Source: Miltoncostaea sp963762825 (GTDB taxonomy: Bacteria > Actinomycetota > Thermoleophilia > Miltoncostaeales > Miltoncostaeaceae). Taken from it: DNA of 64,000 bases. The translations under genes and the position numbers were made by a program. The DNA lies in contig CAVXLZ010000002.1 in NCBI GenBank assembly GCA_963762825.1, forward strand, positions 992,001 through 1,056,000, in the 5' to 3' direction. This document shows positions 37,103-45,224 of the stretch, piece by piece. Below the pieces are notes generated by a model. It searched no databases, had not been told where the DNA came from, and saw only the letters and a list, made by a program, of their open reading frames with translations. Each line of letters starts with the position of its first letter. Positions within the stretch are counted from its first letter, which is position 1.

Positions 37103-37131
37103 AGTATAGCAGCGGCCGAGTGGGGGATTAA
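37103..37131 (-). promoter_or_regulatory. Promoter of the rpsF operon
   Basis: On the minus strand TATACT (37108-37103) is a near-consensus -10 box. TTAATC (37131-37126) lies 17 bases upstream as a -35 box. The transcript start would be near 37096, leaving a leader of about 60 bases before the S6 start. The leader contains the perfect palindrome ACCTCCGGAGGT (37043-37054) that includes the Shine-Dalgarno sequence. Confidence 0.6.
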
Positions 37132-37166
37132 GATGCCTCTCGGACCCCGAGGGTGAGGTGGCGGCG

Positions 37167-37424
37167 ATGCGCAGAGCGACGAAATTGGCGGCGGCGGCGG
37201 TCGGAGCCGCGGGGGTGGGCGCAGGGCTCGCGGTCGCCCACCATCGCGGCCGTGCGGCCCCCCTTGCGACCGCGCGGACGGCCCCCGCCGCACAGCCCTC
37301 GGCCGCGCCGCCGCCTCCCGACGATCCTCAGGCCGCCCTCGACGCCGCGCGCGAGCGGCTCCGCGATCGCGCCGACGAGCTCCGCCGCGACATCGAGTCG
37401 TCGGGAGAACCCGGGGGCGCGTGA
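37167..37424 (+). CDS. Small exported or membrane-anchored protein, function unknown
   Basis: An 85-residue protein: basic start MRRATK, hydrophobic Ala/Gly/Val segment (residues 7-24), a Pro/Ala-rich linker, and a charged C-terminal helix (AALDAARERLRDRADELRRD). ATG 37167 is preferred to GTG 37158 because GAGG at 37156-37159 is spaced seven bases from it. The stop overlaps the next gene's GTG (GTGA), so the two are coupled. No family recognised. Confidence 0.65.
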   Translation: MRRATKLAAAAVGAAGVGAGLAVAHHRGRAAPLATARTAPAAQPSAAPPPPDDPQAALDAARERLRDRADELRRDIESSGEPGGA

Positions 37425-38248
37425 GGTTCGCTCGCGCCGCCCTCGCCCTCGCGCTTCTCGCGGTCGTCCTCCCCGCGGCGCCCGCAGTCGCCGGAACAGC
37501 GGGCGGTACGACGGTCAGGTTCCTCGTGAAGGGCGACTGGGGGTACGGCTCTCGCGCACAAGCCGCGGTGACCCGGAGGATGTGCGCCGAGGCCCGCCGC
37601 TCCCCGACCGCCTTCGTGCTCACCACGGGCGACAACTTCTACTCGCCCGATGGCACGGCGACCGTCGGCAACTACTGGCGCCCCGAGCGCTGCCTGCGGG
37701 CTCTGCGCATGCCGTGGCGGGCCGCCTGGGGGAATCACGATCTCCGTGGCCGCTCCACGGCCGGCGTCCTGGGTGCCCGTCGCCACTACTCGTTCGCCGC
37801 GGGGCCGGCGCGGGTGATCGTCCTCGACGCGAACGACCCCACCGACCCCGGGCAACTGCGGTTCCTGCGTCGCCAGCTGCGCTCCGCGCCGGAGCCGGTG
37901 CGCATCGTGGCGTTCCATCAGCCGGTCTACACCGCGGGGCTCCACGGAGGCTCGGCCGACGCCCGGCGGCTCTGGGCACCGCTCCTGCGACGAGGCCGCG
38001 TGGCGCTGGTCCTCCAGGGCCACAATCACATGTACGAACGCCTCGTGGTCGATGGCGTCACCTACATCACGACCGGCGGCGGGGGAGCCCCGGTGTATCC
38101 GTGCGTGAGGCCCGCCCGGGGCCTTCGCTCCTGCATTGTGGCCCACCACTTCCTGGCGGTCACGGTGTCGCCTGCGGCCCTCTCGGTGCGTGCCGTCGCT
38201 CCCGGTGGTGCCACCCTCGAGCGCGTTCGGATACCCGTTCGCGGCTGA
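37421..38248 (+). CDS. Secreted metallophosphoesterase (purple acid phosphatase-like)
   Basis: A 275-residue calcineurin-like phosphoesterase with a signal peptide (residues 1-24, APAVAG). Metal motifs in order: GDWGYG, TTGDNFYSPDG, WGNHDLRG, FHQPVYT, and GHNHMYERL, the set found in PhoD/PAP-type enzymes. It probably acts outside the membrane on phosphomonoesters, which would fit a phosphate-scavenging role, though no PHO box is seen before it. Two cysteines near the C-terminus may form a disulfide. Confidence 0.85.
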   Translation: MRFARAALALALLAVVLPAAPAVAGTAGGTTVRFLVKGDWGYGSRAQAAVTRRMCAEARRSPTAFVLTTGDNFYSPDGTATVGNYWRPERCLRALRMPWRAAWGNHDLRGRSTAGVLGARRHYSFAAGPARVIVLDANDPTDPGQLRFLRRQLRSAPEPVRIVAFHQPVYTAGLHGGSADARRLWAPLLRRGRVALVLQGHNHMYERLVVDGVTYITTGGGGAPVYPCVRPARGLRSCIVAHHFLAVTVSPAALSVRAVAPGGATLERVRIPVRG

Positions 38249-38279
38249 CCCGGCCGTGGCGCATCCCGGACGGTCTCGT

Positions 38280-38939
38280 TCAGCGACCCCTGCCGGCGAC
38301 GGCGGCGGCCCAGGCCGTGGCGACCCTCACCGTGAGCTGGCTCATCGCCGCCACCACCTCGCGGCGCTCATCCTCCGAGAGCGGGACGGGCGGGGTGGCC
38401 AGGGCGCGGTCCATCGCCCGCTCCAGTGCGAGGCTGCCGCCGAGGGTGACCTCGGCGGACGAGCCGGCGAGCCCGTGGCCGCGGCCGTAGGTCTCGGCCC
38501 TCTCGAGCGCGTCGACGAGGCTTCCGGTCTGGAAGGCGTCGGCCAGGGCGTCCACCCAGGCGTGGACGACAGCGCGCCGCTCGACCGGCGGTAGGCGCCG
38601 GTACGCCACCTCCGCGGGGCCCTCCACCAGCGTCTCGACCGCGTCCGAGACCAGATCGGCGCGCGTGCGCAGGGCATCGGAGAGGGCCGGAGCCATCCGG
38701 ATCTGGATCGTCGCCTGACGCACCGGGCGCGCGGTGCGGGCGGGCTGGCGCGCGAGCCATTGGCGCAGCGCCTCAGGGTCGAAGCGCCGATGCCCGCCGG
38801 CCGTCCGGACGTGGGGGACGCGACCCTCGCTGGCCCACAGCCGGAGGGTGCTCGGGCTGACGCCCAGGGCACGCGCCGCCGCCGATACGGAGAGCCACGG
38901 CCCTTCAGGCTTGCGCGCCCGCCCGCCGATCCTGGTCAC
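38280..38939 (-). CDS. BldC/MerR-like helix-turn-helix regulator (paralogue 2)
   Basis: A 219-residue protein. The N-terminal winged helix (residues 15-63) shows LSVSAAARALGVSPSTLRLW, GRVPHVRTAGGHRRF and EALRQWL, as in MerR, BldC and excisionase families. The remaining 150 residues are alpha-helical and Ala/Arg-rich and have no match I recognise; they could be a ligand-sensing or dimerisation domain. It is a tandem paralogue of the next gene upstream, 25 nt away, with the same domain order. GTG start. Confidence 0.82.
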   Translation of the reverse strand: MTRIGGRARKPEGPWLSVSAAARALGVSPSTLRLWASEGRVPHVRTAGGHRRFDPEALRQWLARQPARTARPVRQATIQIRMAPALSDALRTRADLVSDAVETLVEGPAEVAYRRLPPVERRAVVHAWVDALADAFQTGSLVDALERAETYGRGHGLAGSSAEVTLGGSLALERAMDRALATPPVPLSEDERREVVAAMSQLTVRVATAWAAAVAGRGR

Positions 38940-38964
38940 CGCTGTCTGGACGTCGCGCCCCGAA

Positions 38965-39741
38965 TCACTCGAGCGTCGATCTCAGGCGGCAGCGGACACC
39001 GTCGGCGTATCCGGCCGCGACGCGCACGGCCATGCGATCGAGCGCGCGCTCGACGACGCGGCGCGCCGGGGCATCCTCGGCGATGATCGGGGCGAGGACG
39101 CGATCGACCGCCCGGCGCAGCGCCAGCGCCTCGGTGACCGGGGCCTCTCCGGGCTGACCGGAGGCGCCGTGGCGGAAGCCCTCCCACTCGGCGTCGCGAT
39201 AGCAACCGGCTAGGTCGCCGACCTCGAGGGCCTCGGCGAGGGCATCGAGCGCCCCGAGAATCCTGGTGCGCCGCGCGGACGACGGCCGTGCCGCGGACGC
39301 TGGGCGCGCACGCGCCAGCTCTTCCTCGAATGCCGCGATGACGTCGTCTCCCAGTCCCGCGAGCGCCGCGGCCGCCTCCGGCATGGCCTCGAAGCGGGTC
39401 GGCACGAGCTCCTGAAGGCGGTGCTGGGGCGCCGGCGGCGCCCCGCCGCGCTCCGCCAGCCAGCGAACGAGCTCGTCGAGCTCGAACCGCCGGTGGCCTC
39501 CCGGGGTGCGGACGTGCGGGACGCGGCCCGCCGCGGCCCATGCCCGAAGCGACGACGAGCTCACGCCCAGCAGACGTGCGGCCGCCGAGACCGAGAGCAG
39601 GCGCGGCTCCTCGACCCGGGTCGGTTTTCTGGGCTCGAAGGGGGTCCGCTCAGGCGTGTGGGCGCCGTAGGCGGTCACCACGTCAGGATCCGCTGAGGTG
39701 GGCGCGCCTGAGGCGCGCGTATACGGCCGAGGGGGAATCAT
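38965..39741 (-). CDS. BldC/MerR-like helix-turn-helix regulator (paralogue 1)
   Basis: A 258-residue paralogue of the gene downstream. After a 45-residue charged leader, the winged helix reads LLSVSAAARLLGVSSSSLRAW, GRVPHVRTPGGHRRFELDEL, followed by a helical C-terminal domain with ALALRRAVDRVLAPI matching ALERAMDRALA of its neighbour. The start is uncertain; GTG near 39678 (VVTAYGAH) is an alternative. It is the first gene of the pair and probably regulates its own promoter. Confidence 0.8.
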   Translation of the reverse strand: MIPPRPYTRASGAPTSADPDVVTAYGAHTPERTPFEPRKPTRVEEPRLLSVSAAARLLGVSSSSLRAWAAAGRVPHVRTPGGHRRFELDELVRWLAERGGAPPAPQHRLQELVPTRFEAMPEAAAALAGLGDDVIAAFEEELARARPASAARPSSARRTRILGALDALAEALEVGDLAGCYRDAEWEGFRHGASGQPGEAPVTEALALRRAVDRVLAPIIAEDAPARRVVERALDRMAVRVAAGYADGVRCRLRSTLE

Positions 39742-39765
39742 CGCGAGCGACCATCCTTGTCATGC

Positions 39766-39824
39766 CCCGATTGTGGTCGGGCGTCTCGGAGGCTGCAACC
39801 TCAGTATCGCCCGAATCGCCCCGA
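39766..39824. promoter_or_regulatory. Cluster of CCCGA half-sites upstream of the regulator pair
   Basis: CCCGA (39766-39770) and its complement TCGGG (39777-39781) form an inverted pair around TTGTGG. A direct pair ATCGCCCGA / ATCGCCCCGA follows (39806-39824). Four half-sites within 60 bases, just upstream of a MerR-like gene, are a reasonable operator candidate. The rest of the 39742-39897 gap is unusually AT-rich near 39860 and holds no gene I can see. Confidence 0.3.
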
Positions 39825-39897
39825 AACCTGATGAAAGCTTCCCTCCGATGGGCCGACTCCAACAAAAAACTCACAGGGACGTACGTAATGCCGGAAT

Positions 39898-40587
39898 TCA
39901 CGCCTCTGCGCTCGATCCCGCTCGCGCATCGGCCGCCGCCCGCTCGTCTGCCGCCGCCGCGTTCTCCCTCTTGACGCGCCGCCGCTCCTTCACCGTGACG
40001 AAGCCCGCCACGATCCCGGTGACCGCGAACGCCACGACGAACGCGACCCAGAGTTGGTCGGCGAAGGCCTTGCCCGCGAAGAACCCGAGCAGAGCGGCCT
40101 GGCTCGACCACAGGATCGCACCGATGGTGTCGAAGAGCAGGAAGCGCCGGTAGTCCATCTGACCGGCGCCGCACGACATGTTGATGGCGATGCGGATGCC
40201 CGGCAGGAAGCGCCCCACCACGACCAGCGCGGCCCCCTGTCGCTTGACCATCCGCTCGGCGGCTTCGAGACGGTCGGCGCCGGCGAAGCGCGAGACGAAG
40301 CGCTTGATCGGCCCCCCGCCCGCTCGGCCGATCGCGAACGCGCAGGAGTCGCCGATCACCGCGCCGACCGCGCCCGCCAGGATCACGAGCGGCAGGCTGA
40401 GGCTCCCGTCCGCGGCGAGGACGGCGGCCGCGACGATGGCGGTCTCGCCCGGGAGAGCGGGGAATACCCCGTCGCCGGCGACGACCAGGAGCACGGCCCA
40501 GTAGCCGTAGTTGGCCGCGTCCTCCGCAAACCGCGAGAAGGCGTCGAGGATCGACAGCGTGCCCGTCGTGAGGGCGAGGTGGATCAC
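39898..40587 (-). CDS. DedA family membrane protein
   Basis: DedA/SNARE-associated protein of 229 residues with about five hydrophobic segments. Family motifs are FPALPGETAIVAAAVLA and the amphipathic GRFLPGIRIAINMSCGAGQM. A charged Lys/Arg/Glu and Ala-rich tail ends the protein. DedA members act as lipid scramblases/flippases such as undecaprenyl-phosphate carriers. GTG 40587 (VIHLALT) is my start; the frame is open to GTG 40638. It is divergent from the HARE-HTH-like gene at 40683. Confidence 0.88.
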   Translation of the reverse strand: MIHLALTTGTLSILDAFSRFAEDAANYGYWAVLLVVAGDGVFPALPGETAIVAAAVLAADGSLSLPLVILAGAVGAVIGDSCAFAIGRAGGGPIKRFVSRFAGADRLEAAERMVKRQGAALVVVGRFLPGIRIAINMSCGAGQMDYRRFLLFDTIGAILWSSQAALLGFFAGKAFADQLWVAFVVAFAVTGIVAGFVTVKERRRVKRENAAAADERAAADARAGSSAEA

Positions 40588-40682
40588 GACGCGCCCCGGC
40601 GCGTGTCGACGGTGCGCGGCACGGGGTGATGATGCCACCGGGACGGCACGGGCGCGACCGCCCCCATCGCTATCCTCACCCC

Positions 40683-42428
40683 ATGGCGCGCATCGCCGAC
40701 TCCGCGCTCGTCCTCCTCGCCGACGGCCCGCTCGAAGCCGGTCAGCTCGGAGAGGCGCTCGCCGCCGTCGGCGCGACCCGCTCCCGCGATCCGGCCGCCG
40801 CCGTCCGGCGGGCGATCCGCCACGATCCGCGGGTCATCCAGATCGCCGACGGCCGGTACGCGAGCATCGCCCAGGCCCTGTCGGGAGTGGCGCTCACCAC
40901 CGTCGTGGGAGCCGGCGAGATCGCGGACGGCGCGCTCGATGTCGAGCCTCACCTCGCACCCCTCGCACTCATCGACATCGGTCCCACCATCCCCCTGCCG
41001 GCGGGGACGTCGGTCGGCGACACGGTCGTCGTCAGAATCGAGGACCCGCTGGGCTGCGTGCTCTGTGTCGCCCGCGAGCCCGCCCCGGGCCGCCGGCCGG
41101 ACGACGAGGCCGCGCTCGTGGCGGCGATCGGGAAGCGGCTCGCCGGGCGCGTCGGCGCCCCGGTGCCTCCGATCACCCACCTGGGGACCGTCGCCACCGA
41201 GGTCGCCGCGACCTCGCCGATGGCGCTGCGCGAGCCCGGTCGACCCCTGGGGGTGATCCTCGCGGAGGCCGGTTTCGAGACGCACCTCGGATGGGTGGGG
41301 CCCGCCGGCACGGCCTGGACCAGCCTCACCGAGGAGGAGATCGACGCGCTCGAGTGCGACGTCTTCGATCTCCTCGCCGCGGAGCGCAGCGCCGATGCGG
41401 CGATCGCCCAGGGACGGCTGCTCACCGTCCTGGCGCGTCACGCGCCTGAGCGTGCCCCCGTCGCACGTCGCCGACTCGCCCGGATCCTCGCGCGCGCCGG
41501 CCGTTTGGAGCAGGCGCTCGGCCATCTGCGGACGGCCTTCTCCGCGGCCGATCCGGAGGACTGGTACGAGGCGTCGCTGATCGCATACCGCTCCGGCGAC
41601 GAGCGCAGCGCCCGGCGCTGGGTCGAATCGGGGCTGGCCCACGCGACCGGTCCCGAGCACGTCGAGGTGGCCGAGTGCCTGGCCGACATCGGAGACGATC
41701 TCGACGCGCAGGCGGCGTTCCTCCGCTCGCGTTCGGTCCTCGATGACGAGGCGGTGCTCGACGAGGAGGGCCCACCACGGATCGCTCAGGCGATCGTGGG
41801 CTTGCGCAGGTCGTATCTGGTCGAGGCCCTGGTGGAGGAGATCCTGTCGGTGCTGCCGCCCCACGAGGTCGGTGGGCTCATCTGCGCCCTGGCCGACGCG
41901 GGTGACGCCGGCCGGGAAGCGTGCCGGGCCCTCGCGGCGATCCTTCCGCCGGGTGCTGATCGGATGGCCGCGGAGAGCGCCGCCCGGGTCTCCCCTTCGC
42001 GGGTCCACGCGGTCGCCGGGCTGGCCAACGCGCGCCCGGCGGCCGCCTGGGCCACCTCGCCCTTGGACGCTCCGGATCAGCAACAGGTCGTCATCACCGT
42101 TGCAAAGGAGCGCGGCAGGCTCTCTCCGCTGGTCGTGCTCATCGACCTCGATCAGCTCGGGGGAGGCGTCAAGGACGCGTTCTTCCTCCCCGACATGATC
42201 GAGCCGCGCCTGCGTCGAGAGCTCTTCCGCCCCATGGAGGAGGTGGGCCTCCCGAGCACCCCGGTCGACCTCCACGAGGCGATCGCCCTCGTGCAGGTCG
42301 CGCTGGCCCGCACCGCGGCGATGGGGTGGAGCATCCCCTCGTTGGAGCACCAGCCCGTGATCGACCGCATCGAGCGCTGGCTCCTGCGCCCGCAGCGCGG
42401 CGACCCCGGCCGCAGGTCGGTCGCCTAG
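40683..42428 (+). CDS. HARE-HTH-like N-terminal domain protein, function unknown
   Basis: A 581-residue soluble protein. Residues 1-62 look like a HARE-type winged helix (ADSALVLLADGPLEAGQL, DPRVIQIADGRYASI), a module linked to chromatin and RNA-polymerase delta. Residues 235-380 contain helix pairs resembling TPR units (ARILARAGRLEQALGHLRTA). Near residue 120 is CVLCVAR. The C-terminal 130 residues include SPLVVLIDLDQLGGGVKD and an amphipathic helical end. No family recognised beyond that. ATG 40683 starts the DNA-binding-like domain directly. Its TAG sits inside a perfect palindrome shared with the convergent neighbour. Confidence 0.72.
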   Translation: MARIADSALVLLADGPLEAGQLGEALAAVGATRSRDPAAAVRRAIRHDPRVIQIADGRYASIAQALSGVALTTVVGAGEIADGALDVEPHLAPLALIDIGPTIPLPAGTSVGDTVVVRIEDPLGCVLCVAREPAPGRRPDDEAALVAAIGKRLAGRVGAPVPPITHLGTVATEVAATSPMALREPGRPLGVILAEAGFETHLGWVGPAGTAWTSLTEEEIDALECDVFDLLAAERSADAAIAQGRLLTVLARHAPERAPVARRRLARILARAGRLEQALGHLRTAFSAADPEDWYEASLIAYRSGDERSARRWVESGLAHATGPEHVEVAECLADIGDDLDAQAAFLRSRSVLDDEAVLDEEGPPRIAQAIVGLRRSYLVEALVEEILSVLPPHEVGGLICALADAGDAGREACRALAAILPPGADRMAAESAARVSPSRVHAVAGLANARPAAAWATSPLDAPDQQQVVITVAKERGRLSPLVVLIDLDQLGGGVKDAFFLPDMIEPRLRRELFRPMEEVGLPSTPVDLHEAIALVQVALARTAAMGWSIPSLEHQPVIDRIERWLLRPQRGDPGRRSVA

Positions 42429-42442
42429 CGAATCGCTAGGCG
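42422..42442. terminator. Perfect palindrome holding both convergent stop codons
   Basis: CGCCTAGCGA and TCGCTAGGCG are exact reverse complements around a single A: a 10-bp stem. The stop TAG of the upstream gene (42426-42428) and the stop of the minus-strand gene (plus-strand CTA 42436-42438) lie in the two arms. It should fold on both transcripts and probably acts as a T-tract-less bidirectional terminator. Confidence 0.6.
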
Positions 42443-42771
42443 GCCTGGCGCTCCACCGCGGCCGCCATCGCCGGGATGCTCTCGCCGCGCGCCCGCGTCT
42501 CGCGAACCATCTCCACGCGCCGGCGCTCGCGCCACCCGTGGGCCGCCGATACGAGGCTCCCGGCGAGCGGTGCCGCGCCGAGGGCGGCGACCAGAGCCGC
42601 CTCGGGGTGGCCCCCGCGGAGCGCGACCAGCGCCATCGCCGCGAGGCCGACCCCACCCACTCCACGCAGGCAGAGGAGCCCGGGTCCCGAGGCGGTGCCC
42701 GCGCGTCCGACGTCACGCGCCGCCACGGCCAGGAGCGCCGTCAGAGCCAGTCCGACCATCCACATCTCCAC
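42436..42771 (-). CDS. Small membrane protein, function unknown
   Basis: A protein of about 111 residues with hydrophobic segments at about residues 4-20, 28-45 and 53-70 and a basic C-terminal helix (HGWRERRRVEMVRETRAR). GTG 42771 (VEMWMVGL) is preferred because AAGGAGG (plus-strand 42777-42783) is spaced five bases from it; ATG 42765 is possible. No family recognised. Its stop is in the palindrome shared with the convergent gene. Confidence 0.6.
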   Translation of the reverse strand: MEMWMVGLALTALLAVAARDVGRAGTASGPGLLCLRGVGGVGLAAMALVALRGGHPEAALVAALGAAPLAGSLVSAAHGWRERRRVEMVRETRARGESIPAMAAAVERQAA

Positions 42772-42867
42772 CACAGCCTCCTTAGGGGTGGCCTGACTTG
42801 GCGGCCGAAACGCGGTTCCCTCCCACACGCGCGCGGTCTGCAACGGCACGGCGTCCGTTGCTTGTGC

Positions 42868-42873
42868 GATAAT
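42868..42873 (+). promoter_or_regulatory. Extended -10 box of a probably leaderless gene
   Basis: TGCGATAAT ends eight bases before the ATG at 42881, so transcription would begin at or next to the start codon. There is no Shine-Dalgarno sequence between it and the ATG. No good -35 box is seen 17 bases upstream, in keeping with an extended -10 promoter. Confidence 0.4.
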
Positions 42874-42880
42874 GCTCGTT

Positions 42881-43132
42881 ATGGCCGATCAGATCCCCGC
42901 CTCGCTGCTCGAATCCTTCAAGGTCCTCGACTCCGCCGTTGCGCAGCGTCTGACCGATGCGCTCGCCCCCGTGGTGGCGGAGCTCGGGCCGCGCGAGGAA
43001 GCCGTTCTGCAGCGCCTCGTCACCGGTCTCGCGGAGGGCGCACCAGCCGCCGAGTTGAACGCCTTCGTGCGCCTGCTGCCGGTGACGGTGAGCAGGGCGG
43101 TCCAGCCGGCGATCGATCCGGTGGCCGCCTGA
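42881..43132 (+). CDS. Small helical protein, function unknown
   Basis: An 83-residue soluble protein predicted to be mostly alpha-helical (SLLESFKVLDSAVAQRLTDAL, EEAVLQRLVTGLAEG). No cysteines, membrane segment or known motif. An extended -10 box directly upstream suggests a leaderless message starting at ATG 42881; ATG 42872 is less likely because it overlaps that box. Confidence 0.6.
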   Translation: MADQIPASLLESFKVLDSAVAQRLTDALAPVVAELGPREEAVLQRLVTGLAEGAPAAELNAFVRLLPVTVSRAVQPAIDPVAA

Positions 43133-43220
43133 CTCCGGTTCCGGGCCGGTTTCGAGCATTGGTAACCGTTCTGTGAGTCGTGCGACGGCGCGCACACGTC
43201 GTGCGCTAGCGTGGAAGCCG

Positions 43221-44432
43221 ATGCTCTCCGGTGCCCGCGTAGCCACGATCGCCACCCTCGCGCTTGTCGCGGTGGCCCTCTCGGGCTGCGGCGCCGACGC
43301 CGAGACTTCGGCGACGGGCGACGAGGCCTCGCCGGTCGCTGGAGCGCAGGTCCAGACGGCGCGGGCCCGCTATCGGCTCGCACGGGTCTCGTCGGGTCTC
43401 GGCGATGCCCTCTACGTGACCGCCGCACCCGGACAGGCGAACCGCCTGTACATCGTGCAGCAGAGCGGCCGGATCCTCATCCAGCAGCGCGGGCGCCTGC
43501 GGGGCAGGCCCTTCCTCGACGTCTCCTCGTCGATCAGCTCCGGCGGTGAGCGCGGTTTGCTGGGGCTCGCGTTCCACCCCCGCTACGCCTCGAACGGCCG
43601 CTTCTACGTCTACTTCACAAATCGGGGCGGCGATACCCGGGTGGTCGAGTATCGGCGCTCGAACGCCAACGTCGCCAACCCGCGCAGCGCCCGCACGCTC
43701 GTCTCGATCGACCAGCCCTTCGAGAACCACAACGGTGGCGCAATCGCCTTCGGCCCCGATGGGTACCTCTACATCGCGACCGGCGACGGCGGCAGTGGTG
43801 GCGATCCGAACGGCAACGCGCAGAACACGGACAGCCTCCTCGGCAAGCTCCTGCGCATCGATGTGAACGGACGCAGCGCCGGCCTGCCGTACCGGATCCC
43901 CCCGGGAAACCCCTTCGCCTCCCGCAGCGGCCGTCCCGAGATCTACTCCTACGGTCTCCGCAACCCCTGGCGGTTCTCCTTCGACCGGCGGCGCGGCGAT
44001 CTCTGGATCGGCGACGTCGGCCAGGGGAATCTCGAGGAGGTCGATTTCCGCCGCAAGGGTCGTGCCCGAGGGGTGAACTTCGGCTGGAACGCCTTCGAGG
44101 GACGCTCGAGCTTCAAGGGAGCGAGCGCAGCGCGCGGGGCGAAGCCCGTCGGCCCCGTCGCCCAGTACAGCCACGCATCGGGGTGCTCGATCACCGGCGG
44201 CTACGTCTATCGCGGCAAGCGGGCCAAGGGCCTCGTCGGACGCTACCTCTACGCGGACTTCTGCAGTGGCCGGGTGTGGAGCATGCGCGCCGGCCCGCGG
44301 CCGGGAGGCGTTCGCGAGGAGACCAAGCGGCTGGGCGTGAGGCTGAGCAACGTCACTTCGTTCGGCGAGGGTCTCGGCGGAGACCTCTACGTCCTCGCCG
44401 ACGGCTCGCTGTACCGCTTCGTCGGGCGCTAG
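43221..44432 (+). CDS. GSDH-family (soluble glucose/sorbosone dehydrogenase-like) lipoprotein
   Basis: A 403-residue lipoprotein: signal peptide with lipobox ALSGC (Cys at about residue 23). It then has a six-bladed PQQ-dependent aldose dehydrogenase-type propeller: ERGLLGLAFHP, NHNGGAIAFGPDGYLYIATGDGG, GKLLRIDVNG, and EIYSYGLRNPWRFSFD. These match the family catalytic His and Ca/PQQ-binding segments, but PQQ use cannot be shown. ATG 43221 is preferred over GTG 43173 because it gives a correct signal peptide and GGAAG precedes it. It lies 16 nt upstream of the hemQ gene. Confidence 0.85.
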   Translation: MLSGARVATIATLALVAVALSGCGADAETSATGDEASPVAGAQVQTARARYRLARVSSGLGDALYVTAAPGQANRLYIVQQSGRILIQQRGRLRGRPFLDVSSSISSGGERGLLGLAFHPRYASNGRFYVYFTNRGGDTRVVEYRRSNANVANPRSARTLVSIDQPFENHNGGAIAFGPDGYLYIATGDGGSGGDPNGNAQNTDSLLGKLLRIDVNGRSAGLPYRIPPGNPFASRSGRPEIYSYGLRNPWRFSFDRRRGDLWIGDVGQGNLEEVDFRRKGRARGVNFGWNAFEGRSSFKGASAARGAKPVGPVAQYSHASGCSITGGYVYRGKRAKGLVGRYLYADFCSGRVWSMRAGPRPGGVREETKRLGVRLSNVTSFGEGLGGDLYVLADGSLYRFVGR

Positions 44433-44448
44433 TGCCCCGGGAGCGGGC

Positions 44449-45216
44449 GTGAGCGAGGTCCGGCCCTCCGTCGGGTGGGGGGTCGTTCACCTGATGCTCC
44501 GGGCCAGATCCGGTGAGCCCGGCGCCCCGGAAGCGCTCGAGGCCATCCGTGACTTCACCGCGGCCGACCCCCAGCAGGTGATCGCCTTCTCGGTGCTCGG
44601 CGGCGCAGCCGATCTCGGCCTGATGGCGCTCGGGCCCGACCTGGATGCCCTCGACCGGCTCACCAAGCTGATCCTCGCGGGGCCCGTCGAGGTCGTGTAC
44701 TCGTTCGTCTCGCTCACCGAGCAGAGTGAGTACACCAGCAGCGAGGCCGACGAGCGCGCACGCCTCGAGGCCGCCGGTGAGGCCGACATCGAGGGGGCGC
44801 TCACCCGGTGGTCGGCGCGGATGGAGTCCTATCTCGACGCCCGCCTGCACCCTCGGATGCCCCAGAAGGCCGTCATCGCCTTCTACCCAATGTCAAAGCG
44901 CCGCGCCGAGGGGGCCAACTGGTACTCCCTGCCCTTCGAGGAGCGCAAGCAACTGATGCAGGGCCACGCGACTGTCGGGCGTCGCTACGCGGGGCGCGTC
45001 GTGCAACTCATCACCGGCGCCACCGGGCTCGACGACTGGGAGTGGGGCGTGACCTTGGTCGCCGACGACCCCGCGACGATCAAGGAGATCGTCTACGAGA
45101 TGCGCTTCGACGAGGTGACGGCCCGCTACGGCGAGTTCGGCCCCTTCTTCGTCGGCCTCGTGATGGACGCTCCCGACGCCTTCGCCCGCGCGGGGCTGAT
45201 CCAGCCGACCCGATAG
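44449..45216 (+). CDS. hemQ: Coproheme decarboxylase (chlorite dismutase family)
   Basis: ChdC/HemQ of 255 residues, the last step of the coproporphyrin-dependent haem pathway of Gram-positive bacteria. The active-site Tyr146 is in FYPMSKRR, the proximal haem ligand His173 in QGHATVGRRY, and QLITGATGLDDWEWGVTL follows, all typical of HemQ. True chlorite dismutases have a distal Arg in this region, which I do not see. Length matches pentameric Clds (about 250). No other haem gene is nearby; the ABC exporter starts 8 nt later. Confidence 0.9.
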   Translation: MSEVRPSVGWGVVHLMLRARSGEPGAPEALEAIRDFTAADPQQVIAFSVLGGAADLGLMALGPDLDALDRLTKLILAGPVEVVYSFVSLTEQSEYTSSEADERARLEAAGEADIEGALTRWSARMESYLDARLHPRMPQKAVIAFYPMSKRRAEGANWYSLPFEERKQLMQGHATVGRRYAGRVVQLITGATGLDDWEWGVTLVADDPATIKEIVYEMRFDEVTARYGEFGPFFVGLVMDAPDAFARAGLIQPTR

Positions 45217-45224
45217 CCGCCCGC

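Noticed and set aside
39742..39897. Cyclic-di-GMP riboswitch upstream of the regulator pair
   Set aside because: Checked both strands because the region is AT-rich and the window has cyclic-di-GMP genes; the conserved GEMM core is not present.
44449..45216. True chlorite dismutase
   Set aside because: Sequence and context fit HemQ (Tyr in FYPMSKRR, no perchlorate/chlorite genes nearby).
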